From Sphingobacterium chungjuense (GTDB taxonomy: Bacteria > Bacteroidota > Bacteroidia > Sphingobacteriales > Sphingobacteriaceae): a stretch of 64,000 nt of DNA. Position numbers and translations under genes: made by a program. The notes below the pieces were generated by a model. It saw only the letters and a list, made by a program, of their open reading frames with translations. It did not search any database and was not told where the DNA came from. This document shows, one piece after another, positions 36,733 to 46,732 of this stretch (positions within the stretch are counted from its first letter, which is position 1; every line of letters starts with the position of its first letter). The stretch spans positions 806,001 to 870,000 of the forward strand of contig NZ_WLYS01000001.1 in the NCBI RefSeq assembly GCF_011316935.1, read 5' to 3'.

Positions 36733-37987
36733 AGCTTCGGTTTTGGAACGGTATACGGTCGTCAGAGAATCTATCTAGACAAAAGAATAAGGCATAGAAC
36801 TGGAATATATCAGTAGCCACCTTCAGCCAGATCATGAAGCTTAGTGCCATCATGAGTAAGAACATAAAGGTGTATTGTGGATTTGCTTTTGCAAAATGCA
36901 TCGGTAAATACACAAAAAATGCTGCAAATACACTGAAACCAATTAGACCACAGTACAAAATAAATCGGCAATAACCAATGTCTGTACTATAAGCAAATCC
37001 ATCAAATAGTCCACTTCCTATCATCCAGGTTTTAAAATCATTGGGCCAGACCCACATCTCTCTATTTAGTTTATCAGTTGAATCGGTACGCCATTCACCT
37101 TGCTCTACATAATTAAAGAAGCCTTCAAATGCAAAACGGATATATTTATGAAAAGCTTCATTTGTTTCGTAAAAATATACACTTAGTATAACTGCTGAAA
37201 TGATAAAAAGCACAAACCAAGTGGCTAATTTGATAGCATCATGTGTAATACGAATTCTAAAAATCCCAGAACCTAGCAAAAAATATATACTAGCACAGCC
37301 AACACCCAATATCGTCGTTCTAGATATAATATTTCCAACAACGGTAATGATAAAAAAGGTCACTAATAAAAATAAGATATAAGACGTGTTATTTCTGGTT
37401 TCTTGGTCATGGTTGAGCACTGCTGTAATCAAGATTAAAGTCACCGAAAATCGTACTCCAGCAGGATCTAGCGCTGCACCAATACCGTAAAGCCGATCAA
37501 CTTCATCATAAAATTCTTGACCCTGCATAGCAAAGGAATCTATGAAAATTTGCACGGACGGAATGTTGTCGATCATTAGCGCAACAATACATTGAGCGGC
37601 ACAGACAGCTGCGAGGTAAAAGGTGGTCAAGCGAAAGCTGACTTCGCCATGTGTTAATCGATATATGCAAGAAAGTCCATAAGCTCCAAAAAACCAAACC
37701 GAGAGACTTACGATGTAACTTGCATAGGCATAATCTTGCGTACCATTTATGTCCGTAGCAATAAAGCAGATCAACGAAAAAAGAAAGGAAAATGCGATAG
37801 AGCCCAATATTCCTGATGTTATCGTTAAGCGTTCTTGACGAACTGTGTTGAACGTCATCATAATTCCCCCTAGTAATCCCACCATAATTTTAGTGTTAAT
37901 CGTTTGTGGAATAAACGTAAAACTAAAAGGAAACAAATAGAAACTTGTCAGAATGCCGATCACAATATATAAAGGCAGGCGAATCAT
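36698..37987 (-). CDS. Wzy-like polysaccharide polymerase (multi-spanning membrane protein)
   Basis: 429 residues with about 10-12 hydrophobic segments and a larger extracytoplasmic loop near residues 285-330 (EQGEWRTDSTDKLNREMWVW). This is the topology of O-antigen polymerases/ligases. No catalytic motif is diagnostic, and the assignment rests on topology and on being the only such protein in a cluster with Wza, Wzc and glycosyltransferases. It would join repeat units in the periplasm. Confidence 0.65.
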   Translation of the reverse strand: MIRLPLYIVIGILTSFYLFPFSFTFIPQTINTKIMVGLLGGIMMTFNTVRQERLTITSGILGSIAFSFLFSLICFIATDINGTQDYAYASYIVSLSVWFFGAYGLSCIYRLTHGEVSFRLTTFYLAAVCAAQCIVALMIDNIPSVQIFIDSFAMQGQEFYDEVDRLYGIGAALDPAGVRFSVTLILITAVLNHDQETRNNTSYILFLLVTFFIITVVGNIISRTTILGVGCASIYFLLGSGIFRIRITHDAIKLATWFVLFIISAVILSVYFYETNEAFHKYIRFAFEGFFNYVEQGEWRTDSTDKLNREMWVWPNDFKTWMIGSGLFDGFAYSTDIGYCRFILYCGLIGFSVFAAFFVYLPMHFAKANPQYTFMFLLMMALSFMIWLKVATDIFQFYALFFCLDRFSDDRIPFQNRSYENRVLHPRYV

Positions 37988-37993
37988 TGGAAA

Positions 37994-38995
37994 TTATTTA
38001 TAGATGATACCATAGACTACGCGAATTACAGTGTAATAATACAATTTTATAAGCCAAAATTTTCCGGATAATGCCCATCGTTCTAATAGGCGAGTTCGCC
38101 AAGAATTATTAGTATTCTTACCTGCGTATTTGTTCACTTCTGGAAACCAACTTCTCCATCGCAGATATTGGCTTGTTTTATCGGAAATTAGTAGCGGTAA
38201 TTTGATGTTTAATTTTAGAAATGCCGTGTACTTTTTCAAATCGAAAGATAGCGACTTTTCACTCAAGAAACGCACTGCCTGATCCACATTGTTGTTTACC
38301 TGTAGCATATGCGCCTCAGAATAGGTCTTTGTCAGCGATTCACTATTTGATTGCCGATAAAGGTAAAAGTATTGATCGAGATGTACGACGTTCTTTGCAA
38401 CTGCAAACAGCTTTATCATCACCATCAAATCTTCGCCCATATTCATGCCGGGGATAAAGCGGATTTGGTTGTCCTCGTACAAGGAGCGTTTCACCAGAAA
38501 AAGCCAAAGATTCCAACGCATTGAACCATTCATCATCCTTTCCAAAGCGTCGGTAGGTGAAGTAAATGCCGGTTGCGTCATTTTGCGCTTGTTTTTGTCA
38601 AACGCTAAATACCAGTTAAATCCGACGATATCAGCGTCTTTTTGTATAGCGAGCGAGACAGCGTCGTTTACAGTGTTTGGATCGACTTGATCGTCCGCAT
38701 CTATATAATAGATATAATCACCTATAGCGTTATCTAAACCTGTATTGCGTGCTGCTGCCACGCCTTGATTTTTGTTGTGCTTAATTAATTTTGCAGTTTT
38801 ACTTTTTCCATCGATCCATGAGGTTAAAAACTGTTGTATAACTTCAGCTCCATTGTCTATGCTACAGTCATCAATAAAAATCAGTTCTAAATTGTTATAA
38901 TTAAGTTTACAAATACTTTGAAGACAAACTAATAACGTCTCGGATGCATTGTAAAAGGGGATGATTATAGAAACCTTTGGTATAGTGTGCAGCAT
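37994..38995 (-). CDS. Glycosyltransferase family 2
   Basis: 333 residues, GT-A fold. VSIIIPFYNASETLLVCLQSI and LIFIDDCSIDNG form the nucleotide site, and YYIDADDQVDP carries the DXD-like metal site. The C-terminus has a hydrophobic segment. It lies six bases before the Wzy-like gene. Donor and acceptor unknown. Confidence 0.87.
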   Translation of the reverse strand: MLHTIPKVSIIIPFYNASETLLVCLQSICKLNYNNLELIFIDDCSIDNGAEVIQQFLTSWIDGKSKTAKLIKHNKNQGVAAARNTGLDNAIGDYIYYIDADDQVDPNTVNDAVSLAIQKDADIVGFNWYLAFDKNKRKMTQPAFTSPTDALERMMNGSMRWNLWLFLVKRSLYEDNQIRFIPGMNMGEDLMVMIKLFAVAKNVVHLDQYFYLYRQSNSESLTKTYSEAHMLQVNNNVDQAVRFLSEKSLSFDLKKYTAFLKLNIKLPLLISDKTSQYLRWRSWFPEVNKYAGKNTNNSWRTRLLERWALSGKFWLIKLYYYTVIRVVYGIIYK

Positions 38996-39009
38996 ATGTA
39001 AAAATAGTT

Positions 39010-40092
39010 CTAATTTGCACGATTACCCGTGACAAAAATCAAAGTTTTTGGAAGAAATTTTTTAACGATGTAGTAGATCATTATTATTAGACTAATACAT
39101 GTAAGCGGCATCAAAAAGTAGCCTATTATCAGCCAAATATCAGGCATGAAAGATAGAGATTTTTGTAGCGCTCCTTTAAACCACCCCAGAATGTAAATGA
39201 TGTGCGAAACATAAATAAAGAAAGCAGCTTCTGCATACAAAAGTACTAGCTTTCTCAAGCGGTTCAGCTCTAGCATTTTATTGCCTATCGCTAGTAAACT
39301 TGATGCGGCCGAAATGGCAAAAAGTCGAATCCACCATTCATTTTGAGGCATGGCAGTATAATAAGTGGCTATACCTAAAGTTATGATTGTTAGACATAGG
39401 GTGACTGTTTCATATCGTAGCGAGAGCTGTAACATATTTTGTTTGGAAAGACCGAAATAGGCGCCTGCCCCGAAAAAAAATATAGCGGTACTGCTCAAAC
39501 CAGGGAGACCCGATTCAAAAAGAGATAAATAGAAGCAAAGTAAAAGTAGTAGACCCCAGAACTTAAGGAATCTAAAAAAATAATAGAAAAGTGGTGTCAG
39601 GACTACCATCACTATTAAATCCCGAACATACCACAATGGGTAATTAATCGGCATTCCCCATAGCATTTCGTAGATGGATAGCTGCGTAACCTGTTGATAG
39701 CCATCGTTAAATGGTAAGCCAGATGATACAAAGGCATAGTTTTTTAATACAATTGCCGCAATCATAATTAGACTCCAACTTATATACGGAATTAAAAGCG
39801 TTCGATAGCGGTTTTTCAATCTATCCGTATAAACTTTCGTATTCCAAGACGAAATTTTTAAGAAGAAGAAATAGCCCGAAAAAAGAAAAAAGGCTGGAAC
39901 AGCAATTCTACCAATATGGTGCGATATTAATTCTGAAATAATGACATACGCATTGTATATTTTTAATTCAGAAGATATAGGTTGTTGTTGAAAAGGAAGC
40001 ATATGTACATAGACCACCAATACGATTAATGGAAATCTTAAAAAGTCGATAACTTCAGATTGCCTCTGATCTAATGAAATGTCTTCCTTCAT
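39010..40092 (-). CDS. Acyltransferase family 3 membrane protein
   Basis: 360 residues with about ten membrane segments. It begins with RQSEVIDFLRFPLIVLVVYVHM, where the family has the catalytic RxxxxxxVxxxH pattern, then PAFFLFSGYFFF and YPLWYVRDLIVMVVL. These are hallmarks of acyltransferase-3 enzymes that move acetyl or succinyl groups from the cytoplasm onto surface glycans. It probably decorates the polysaccharide. Its ATG overlaps the GT14 stop (four bases). Confidence 0.85.
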   Translation of the reverse strand: MKEDISLDQRQSEVIDFLRFPLIVLVVYVHMLPFQQQPISSELKIYNAYVIISELISHHIGRIAVPAFFLFSGYFFFLKISSWNTKVYTDRLKNRYRTLLIPYISWSLIMIAAIVLKNYAFVSSGLPFNDGYQQVTQLSIYEMLWGMPINYPLWYVRDLIVMVVLTPLFYYFFRFLKFWGLLLLLCFYLSLFESGLPGLSSTAIFFFGAGAYFGLSKQNMLQLSLRYETVTLCLTIITLGIATYYTAMPQNEWWIRLFAISAASSLLAIGNKMLELNRLRKLVLLYAEAAFFIYVSHIIYILGWFKGALQKSLSFMPDIWLIIGYFLMPLTCISLIIMIYYIVKKFLPKTLIFVTGNRAN

Positions 40093-40979
40093 TTATTTGA
40101 TATATTATGGTTCGCTATTTTTGTTAGTAGCTCTAAGGATTGACCGTTGAATTTGCGAGCAAATAATAAGTCAGAAGCTAGTAGCGTTGGCAAATCTTCC
40201 AATGTCCAGTCAAAAATTTGATTGTTTTGCCACTGTATAATGCGTTGGCTTCCATTTGCTTCGTCTTCTAAATCGTAAATATATTTACGAAAATGTGAAT
40301 GCCAACAAATGGTTTGTTTATAAATCTCGTCTGCACAAAACGTGTGCTGGTAAGTCTTTAATATAGTGTGTTTCTGACTTAATATGTGCCGGACGAAGTT
40401 GTGCGTTACACTAACCCAGTTCGTACCTTTTTTGAATTCGATATTTTTAGATCTATACAGATTTAATTTGATCTGCAATTGCATGAATACCGACCTAATT
40501 ATGCGTTTAACAAGCTGGTCAAGCCCGTTTTTCCTGCCAAAATTTTTCGAAAAAAGATGGTATCGTTTAACTTTTCTCTCTAATTGTTTTGAAATATCCC
40601 CAGATGTAAAACCAATGAACTCTTTACCAAAATGACGTTCGAAAAATTCATGAATGTAGTCTTGAGATTTCAATGGTATATCTACTCCAGACATCAAATG
40701 ATAGTAAGCGTATTCAGCATGGTGGAATGCAGTATCGAAAAGTGACAATTCTACCTCGATCTGGCTTACATCTCCCCACCTCACATCAATGCGATTATCT
40801 AGCAGGATTAATTTTGCATGATGACAAACAAGATTTGGTAATTTCAAAACCTTTTTGTCAAAATGAATGAAAATAGAATTCCTCTCGTCATCTAAAGCCG
40901 CAATAAGATGCGCTAGTACATCAAATTCGTGATGGGCAATAATTAGATAGGCATGTCTCTTCATATTCGATTCATTCAA
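40089..40979 (-). CDS. Core-2/I-branching-type beta-1,6-N-acetylglucosaminyltransferase (GT14)
   Basis: 296 residues. AYLIIAHHEFDVLAHLIAALDD, IFIHFDKK, RIDVRWGDVSQIEVELSLFDTA and YYHLMSGVDIPLKSQDYIHEFF match the family-14 branching enzymes. These are metal-independent and common in Bacteroidota surface-glycan loci. Bacterial members may transfer xylose or GlcNAc; specificity is not visible. It overlaps the GT8 gene by four bases. Confidence 0.87.
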   Translation of the reverse strand: MNESNMKRHAYLIIAHHEFDVLAHLIAALDDERNSIFIHFDKKVLKLPNLVCHHAKLILLDNRIDVRWGDVSQIEVELSLFDTAFHHAEYAYYHLMSGVDIPLKSQDYIHEFFERHFGKEFIGFTSGDISKQLERKVKRYHLFSKNFGRKNGLDQLVKRIIRSVFMQLQIKLNLYRSKNIEFKKGTNWVSVTHNFVRHILSQKHTILKTYQHTFCADEIYKQTICWHSHFRKYIYDLEDEANGSQRIIQWQNNQIFDWTLEDLPTLLASDLLFARKFNGQSLELLTKIANHNISNK

Positions 40980-41899
40980 CGGCGTATGAAGTTACGAATA
41001 CCTTCCAACAAACTTTTACCAGCCGAAGTTCCATAGATGGTGGCCAACAGCCGGGTTTTTAAACTATAGCTACTGAATTTCTTGATAGAATTTGGTAAGA
41101 TGTTGTAGTATTTCCACCAAATATCAAATGCTACGGTAAACGTATTCCATGGCTTTGGGCCTGTATAGTGAATATTACCTGTTCGTTGAACATTTATCCA
41201 ATCATCTTCGCTATAAAATTGTAAAAAACTATCCTTGTAGGCAGGGATAAAAAATGTACGTATACTATTCCAGTATGGTGGTAAACCTATTATCTTTCCT
41301 GCACACAACTGATTGATGACATCTTGATCTGGAAATTCTAAACCCGGAAACCGTAAGGCGTCTAAAAATTTAGTGCTCATATTATCTTGGCGGAGTTCAC
41401 GCAGATTCATTAGTAATAACCCAGAATTGATATACTTTCCTGGATCGCAACCAATAGCCAACATATGTTCTTTTTGAAAATCTAATGTTGCCTCGAAAAC
41501 ACCAGCCATATATTGGCCTGTTAAATCTACCGAATGAAAAAGTTCTGCTAGATCGTTACGAACAATAATGTCACAGTCTATGTATATAATAGTGTCAAAT
41601 TCGGGTAGGAGATCTGGGAGTAGTAGTCGGTAATTAGCTGCTACAGTATATTTCTCGTCTACGTAGATATCGTCTGCAATCTTACCTGCTAAATTTAGGA
41701 AAGATAATGTATTTGAAGGCCCAATCAAGTCCGCTAACGAGCTTTTCATTTCATCGTTGAGCTCTTCGGTTAGTAAACAAATGACATGAAAAGTGCCCTT
41801 GAATTTGGAAGATTCAAGAATAGAAACCAAGCAAGTACACGCGGGCACAAAGTAGTTGGGCGTGAAAGCTAGGACAAGAGGTATACTATTTTTGTGCAT
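40976..41899 (-). CDS. Glycosyltransferase family 8
   Basis: 307 residues with an LgtC/WaaJ-like fold. VLAFTPNYFVPACTCLVSILE is at the N-terminus, then the DXD motif IIYIDCDIIVRNDLAEL around residue 105, YINSGLLLMNL, PDQDVIN and the family-ending IHYTGPKPW. Retaining, Mn-dependent transfer of glucose or galactose is typical. A 101-base gap separates it from the preceding transferase. Confidence 0.9.
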   Translation of the reverse strand: MHKNSIPLVLAFTPNYFVPACTCLVSILESSKFKGTFHVICLLTEELNDEMKSSLADLIGPSNTLSFLNLAGKIADDIYVDEKYTVAANYRLLLPDLLPEFDTIIYIDCDIIVRNDLAELFHSVDLTGQYMAGVFEATLDFQKEHMLAIGCDPGKYINSGLLLMNLRELRQDNMSTKFLDALRFPGLEFPDQDVINQLCAGKIIGLPPYWNSIRTFFIPAYKDSFLQFYSEDDWINVQRTGNIHYTGPKPWNTFTVAFDIWWKYYNILPNSIKKFSSYSLKTRLLATIYGTSAGKSLLEGIRNFIRR

Positions 41900-42000
41900 T
41901 GCGATATCGTTTTGTAAATATAGCTTTAATTGTTTTCATCAATAATTTAGAAATTTTCCTCCAATTTAGGATCCATCAAGCAACTATTAATCATATTGCC

Positions 42001-42927
42001 TTATCGTCTAAATACTTTGTTATGGAAAAATCGACCTAATGTGATGCACTTATCTCGCATTGAAAGTAATTCACATTGGCTTATTTTCCAAAATTTGTAC
42101 CATGGTAAATATTTGATAACCTGATTATAATAATCGTAAAGACACTTTTTCTGAATGTACTTCGTGTTGTTTTCGTAAAAAAAGAACTGATCTCTTTCTT
42201 CAACAGGTTTCTCGTACCTCAAATCAAGTAGCCAACGATAAAACATTGTTGTAGCGATAAGCTTTTTATCTAGCTGGCTTCTGTCGCTAGATAGATGAAT
42301 ACCTGAGATTCTAAATGAAAACAGCACGTTATCTGTATTTGCTATACCATTTTCTGCCATCATAATTGCCGTTGCTGCATCTGAGCAGAAGGCAGATGGA
42401 AAATTTATAAATCCTTTGCTCTTTAATGCCGTACTTTTGAACATGTAATTGCCAATACACGTAAAAATTGTAGCGCGTAACCAATGGTATAGAAATTCGT
42501 GTTTACTGCAGTATTCAGTTATCGTTTCATCAGTTATCGAGACCTCGTTGCGTTCATTGATGATGGAAGTTTTTGCTCTTACAATGTCCACAGTGGGATA
42601 TTTAATGGAAAGCTCCACCATAGTCTGCAGAAAGTTCGGGTGATAGATATCATCATCTGCCGCTAGGACAATATATTCTCCTTCCGCAAAAGTAATGGAG
42701 TGATTCCATTGTTTTACGAGGTCAGTACCACCGATGTTCTTCGGGTTACGGTAGTATTTAATGCGAGGGTCTTTAAAAGAATCTACGATAACCTGTAAAT
42801 TTTCGGGTGAAGCATCATCTACAAGAAGAAGCTCCCAATTTTCATAAGATTGATTTAGAATACTTGAAATTGCTTGGTCAAGATACGTTGCTTTATATGC
42901 CGGAAGAACAAAAGAAATTAGTTTCAT
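42001..42927 (-). CDS. Glycosyltransferase family 2
   Basis: 308 residues from the ATG at 42927 (MKLISFVLPAYKATYLDQAI). The frame runs 16 codons further into the upstream gene. The GT-A features are SILNQSYENWELLLVDDASPEN and IVLAADDDIYHPNFLQTM, then a C-terminal part with several Tyr/Lys-rich helices. Specificity unknown. Confidence 0.87.
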   Translation of the reverse strand: MKLISFVLPAYKATYLDQAISSILNQSYENWELLLVDDASPENLQVIVDSFKDPRIKYYRNPKNIGGTDLVKQWNHSITFAEGEYIVLAADDDIYHPNFLQTMVELSIKYPTVDIVRAKTSIINERNEVSITDETITEYCSKHEFLYHWLRATIFTCIGNYMFKSTALKSKGFINFPSAFCSDAATAIMMAENGIANTDNVLFSFRISGIHLSSDRSQLDKKLIATTMFYRWLLDLRYEKPVEERDQFFFYENNTKYIQKKCLYDYYNQVIKYLPWYKFWKISQCELLSMRDKCITLGRFFHNKVFRR

Positions 42928-42952
42928 GGTGTTTTTGTAAATTGAAAAACAA

Positions 42953-43918
42953 CTATTTTGAAAGTTTACGACCAATTTTTACCATAGCAACATATAAAGG
43001 ATAGCATTTTTTCTTTATCAACAAGATTAATCGTGTTGAAAATCCCAAAGTATCGTTTGTATAAATGTCACGTAAGCCATATTGTGACCAAATGTGATTT
43101 GTGTTTTTGATGGTAGGCAAGACAAATCGCTTCAATAAGGCAGAATCTAATGTTGAAGCGTCGTCATTGCGGCTCAAATCTAGAAAGAAGTTCCTACGGT
43201 TGTAGATAGCTTCTGTTTTATCTATAAACCCTGCCACGTTTGTCTCATCAGCAGTGATGCTTCCTGCGCGGCGGCGGTAATAATACAAGGGAATATCCAT
43301 ATAACACGAGACATCTACCTGGTGTAGGATTTCGTGTATTACGAATTCGTCTTCGTGTACTCTGCCACAAGGATATCGAATTTGATCAAATAAACTTTTT
43401 ACATACAGTTTGTTCCAAGGAACGACATAAAGTATGTCAAAAATATCAACCAACTTTTTTAAAGGGTCTGTTATCTGTTTTATGTCGTTTTGACTTACGT
43501 CGATCTGATTGTTAGGGTTAACTTCAAAGTCTTGATCGAATAGTTCATAACCACAAGTTATCAATTTGTTAGACCCGATATAATAATGTAGCAACTCTAT
43601 AAACCGGTTGTGTACGCGATCGTCACTATCAATAAATGAGATGTACGTGCCATTTGCATGATCTAACCCAGTGTTTCTAGCTGCTGAAACGCCAGCGTTC
43701 TCTTGATGAATAACCGTAATGCGCGCGTCTTTCTTTGCAAAATCGTCGCAAATTGATGCGCTTGAATCTCTTGATCCATCATTTACTAAAATGACCTCTA
43801 GGTTTGTATAGGTTTGCGCCAAAATGTCCTCCAAACAGCGGGGTAAATAGTTTTCTACATTGTAGATAGGGACAATGATAGAAACTAATGGATGTTTTGT
43901 ATCGATCATCTTCTCCAT
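42953..43918 (-). CDS. Glycosyltransferase family 2
   Basis: 321 residues, GT-A fold. VSIIVPIYNVENYLPRCLEDI, LEVILVNDGSRDSS and YISFIDSDDRVHN (DXD-type) are clear, and a basic C-terminus follows. It overlaps the upstream transferase by 13 bases; a second Met three codons later is a possible alternative start. Specificity unknown. Confidence 0.88.
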   Translation of the reverse strand: MEKMIDTKHPLVSIIVPIYNVENYLPRCLEDILAQTYTNLEVILVNDGSRDSSASICDDFAKKDARITVIHQENAGVSAARNTGLDHANGTYISFIDSDDRVHNRFIELLHYYIGSNKLITCGYELFDQDFEVNPNNQIDVSQNDIKQITDPLKKLVDIFDILYVVPWNKLYVKSLFDQIRYPCGRVHEDEFVIHEILHQVDVSCYMDIPLYYYRRRAGSITADETNVAGFIDKTEAIYNRRNFFLDLSRNDDASTLDSALLKRFVLPTIKNTNHIWSQYGLRDIYTNDTLGFSTRLILLIKKKCYPLYVAMVKIGRKLSK

Positions 43919-44829
43919 AACTCACCTGCAATAGCACGACATTGTCTAATAATTCTTTCTTTTAGAGGAACTTTTTCTGAGTACATAGAATGGATTTCTT
44001 GGTAAGCCTGATTAGGAATCTTGTGTCTCACGCTATAGAAGTTGCTGAAATGGTAGGCGAAGAACCCTTTGTTTTGTACGAACCCTTGTAATAGCTCATT
44101 TAGGTACGTGATAGCCTGCAGTTCTTCTTTAAATCGAAGCCCTGAAGCGGTCGTCTTTGTAGTAACGTCTGCTGCATGTTTTCTGAAATAACTGAGAAAC
44201 TTACCACTAATAAAAACGTCGCCGAGTAAACTTATTTCACTCCAAAAAATCCAGTCGCCACAGAGTTTATACTTCAAATATTCTGGAGAAACCTTATAAA
44301 ACGCGGCTTTTCTAAATATTGCTTGGCTAGCGTTCCAAATACTTAAGTGAGGCAACATCTGATTTTGTACAAAGCTTAGGCCATCTAGCGTATTGTCTAG
44401 GCTTTTTCCCTCGAATCGAGCGCTAACTTGTTGAGGTCTCTCTTGTACCAAATATAATTGAGTGAACGCCAGATTTGTGTTTGGTGATCCGTTAGTCTTG
44501 CGTATCAATTCTTCCAAAAAATTGTGTTCCGCCCAATCGTCACTTTCTGCTATCCAAATCCATTCCCCTTTTGCAAGCGCAATACCTTTCTCCCATTGCT
44601 TAAAAGTACTTCCAGAATTCTTCTCATTATAAACAATATGTGACACCTTCGGGTGGTTAGCATATTGATCTATGACCTCTCTGCTCTCGTCCAATGAGCA
44701 ATCATCCATTATAATGAGCTCAAAATCCGTATAAGTTTGATTGAGGATAGAATTCAATCGCTGCTCAAGGTATGGAGCATGATTGTAATTGGGTACAATG
44801 ACGGATACAGAGATTTCGTACATATTCAA
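43906..44829 (-). CDS. Glycosyltransferase family 2
   Basis: 307 residues, GT-A fold. VSVIVPNYNHAPYLEQRLNSI, LIIMDDCSLDES and GEWIWIAESDDWAEHNFL are the nucleotide and metal sites. LAFTQLYLV and the following region resemble GT2 enzymes of capsule clusters. It ends overlapping the next transferase. Specificity unknown. Confidence 0.88.
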   Translation of the reverse strand: MNMYEISVSVIVPNYNHAPYLEQRLNSILNQTYTDFELIIMDDCSLDESREVIDQYANHPKVSHIVYNEKNSGSTFKQWEKGIALAKGEWIWIAESDDWAEHNFLEELIRKTNGSPNTNLAFTQLYLVQERPQQVSARFEGKSLDNTLDGLSFVQNQMLPHLSIWNASQAIFRKAAFYKVSPEYLKYKLCGDWIFWSEISLLGDVFISGKFLSYFRKHAADVTTKTTASGLRFKEELQAITYLNELLQGFVQNKGFFAYHFSNFYSVRHKIPNQAYQEIHSMYSEKVPLKERIIRQCRAIAGELWRR

Positions 44830-44831
44830 TT

Positions 44832-45710
44832 TTACTTGATTTTTAATTGAGCTTGACCCTTTAATAGACTGGGTAGGCGAAAAATAATTTTCAGTATCAT
44901 TAAATAAGGTAAGCGGCTCATTGGAAAATGTTTGAAAGCTTCAAAAGCATAATATAGACAAAGATCAAGCTTACCGTAGTAGAAGCACTCATTGAAAAAC
45001 CAAAGATACTTGGCTTTTTCAAACTTAACTTCCTCCTCTATCTTTTGAGTGCGGACAGGTAAAAAGTTTTTGTACATCTTGTAAAAATGATGAGTAGAGA
45101 TGACCCAATCTTTGTTGAAATTGCCAGATGAAAAGTGTTTTACATTGATTTGGTAACTGATAATATTTTTTAGCTTTTTTTGAATTGATTTGATGGAGAT
45201 AGCTAAATCATAATTATGGAATCCAGATAAATTTTCATCAAATCTCAATCCAAGAGATTTTTTGCTAGCTAAGAATACACCATCTAAGGTGACAACCTCA
45301 TCAAAGTCGCGACCTAAACCATCTTGGTTAAATGCTCCAATAAGGCGCCCATTCCTATATTCGGTGATAAACATTTTTTGAAATTTATGATCTATCCACC
45401 ATCCAGAAGGTGCTTTAGTTTTAAATGTGCTGCCCGCCAAACCTACTAAGCCAACATTTGGAACATTTTCCAGAGTGCTTAAAAGAATCTTTCCCCATTC
45501 TGAAGTCTCGAATAAAACATCTTCGTGGACAAAAAGCAAATGTTCAAAATTACTTTTGTCAATTCCCTGATTATAAGCAGAATTTATGCTCATAATCCCT
45601 GGGTTATCTATACGAATAAGTTCATATTCAATACCGCAGGTTGTCGCGATGTTGGTCGCTAAAGCACTATAAAGATTGTCTTTGTAAGATGAAACTATTA
45701 TGGATAGCAT
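44832..45710 (-). CDS. Glycosyltransferase (StrF-type GT2)
   Basis: 292 residues. LSIIVSSYKDNLYSALATNIA begins a GT-A domain. LLFVHEDVLFETSEWG, VGLVGLAGS, VTLDGVFLASKKSLGLRFDE and FHNYDLAISIK are the motifs of the small StrF-like GT2 group. It lacks the usual DDxS start motif, which is normal for this group. It follows a 119-base gap after the next GT2 gene and lies two bases before another. Specificity unknown. Confidence 0.8.
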   Translation of the reverse strand: MLSIIVSSYKDNLYSALATNIATTCGIEYELIRIDNPGIMSINSAYNQGIDKSNFEHLLFVHEDVLFETSEWGKILLSTLENVPNVGLVGLAGSTFKTKAPSGWWIDHKFQKMFITEYRNGRLIGAFNQDGLGRDFDEVVTLDGVFLASKKSLGLRFDENLSGFHNYDLAISIKSIQKKLKNIISYQINVKHFSSGNFNKDWVISTHHFYKMYKNFLPVRTQKIEEEVKFEKAKYLWFFNECFYYGKLDLCLYYAFEAFKHFPMSRLPYLMILKIIFRLPSLLKGQAQLKIK

Positions 45711-45829
45711 TCTTTAACCTTTTGAAGTTATTTTTAATGATGTTGACTACGGTTTAAATATTTAAATCGGATTATTGTAGCGAGATGTAACATTGACGTA
45801 AAGAACGACTTCTGTTAATTTCCTCTAAC

Positions 45830-46732
45830 TTAAAGCCTTAATTTTTTGATTTTTCTTAAAAGTGTTCTTAGTGGACGTCGATCATATTTTAAAATAAAAT
45901 AAGTATAATTAATTTTTTCTTTGAAAGACATCTCGGAAAAGCCAATACGTAGTAGCGTGTCTATTGATTGTTGACGCAGATTGTTGGAAATAACTGGATC
46001 ATTGGAACTCTTGCTCATTCGAGTCAACATTTTAGCAAATGTGAAATGTGTTGTAGCCCGCCTCCTCTTGGACCAAACGCCACCATTCCATATTCTGTAG
46101 ACGGCCATATAATCTGGCAGGTAGCCATATAGCCCTTTTTCACCATTAAGATACCAAAGAATATAGTCTCCTACGACACCGTTAAACAGGGGCGAGTCGA
46201 AATTTATGTTGTTACGAAAAACTACAGACGGAGTATGTATAAAATTGCCATCACGTGTTAATGTGTCTAAATTTCTCTTTAATGTAAAGTCTTCTTTATT
46301 CAGATGTTCTTTAGTAAAAAGTTTAGAGTCTTCATCATATAACATTACCCTATGATAAACAAGGTTACAATCTGCATTGTTAGTTAGGTAATCCACTTGT
46401 TTTTCCAATTTTAGTGGATCAGTCCAATAGTCATCACCTTCACATATGGCAATAAATTGCCCTTTAGCTTTTTTTAGTGCTGATACAAAATTGGGGACTA
46501 TACCTAAATTTGACTGGTTTTTATGGTATACAATTCTTACATTTTTGGGGATTGATTCATTTAATATAATATTCTCAACAATTTTGTCAGTAAAATCGGG
46601 AGAGCAGTCATCACAAATAAGAAGTTCGATTTCTCCAAAATACTTTTGGCTCAAGACTCCGTTTATTGCATGTCGAATAAATTTTTCTTGAGCATAGGTG
46701 ATAATTATAACACTAACGCAGTTTTCTTTCAT
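45830..46732 (-). CDS. Glycosyltransferase family 2
   Basis: 300 residues. VSVIIITYAQEKFIRHAINGV, LLICDDCSPDFTD and FIAICEGDDYWTDPLKLEKQ are characteristic; the DDYWTDP block defines a common capsule GT2 subgroup. It overlaps the NeuD-like gene by four bases, which suggests that it may act on the acetylated aminosugar made by the genes just upstream. Confidence 0.89.
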   Translation of the reverse strand: MKENCVSVIIITYAQEKFIRHAINGVLSQKYFGEIELLICDDCSPDFTDKIVENIILNESIPKNVRIVYHKNQSNLGIVPNFVSALKKAKGQFIAICEGDDYWTDPLKLEKQVDYLTNNADCNLVYHRVMLYDEDSKLFTKEHLNKEDFTLKRNLDTLTRDGNFIHTPSVVFRNNINFDSPLFNGVVGDYILWYLNGEKGLYGYLPDYMAVYRIWNGGVWSKRRRATTHFTFAKMLTRMSKSSNDPVISNNLRQQSIDTLLRIGFSEMSFKEKINYTYFILKYDRRPLRTLLRKIKKLRL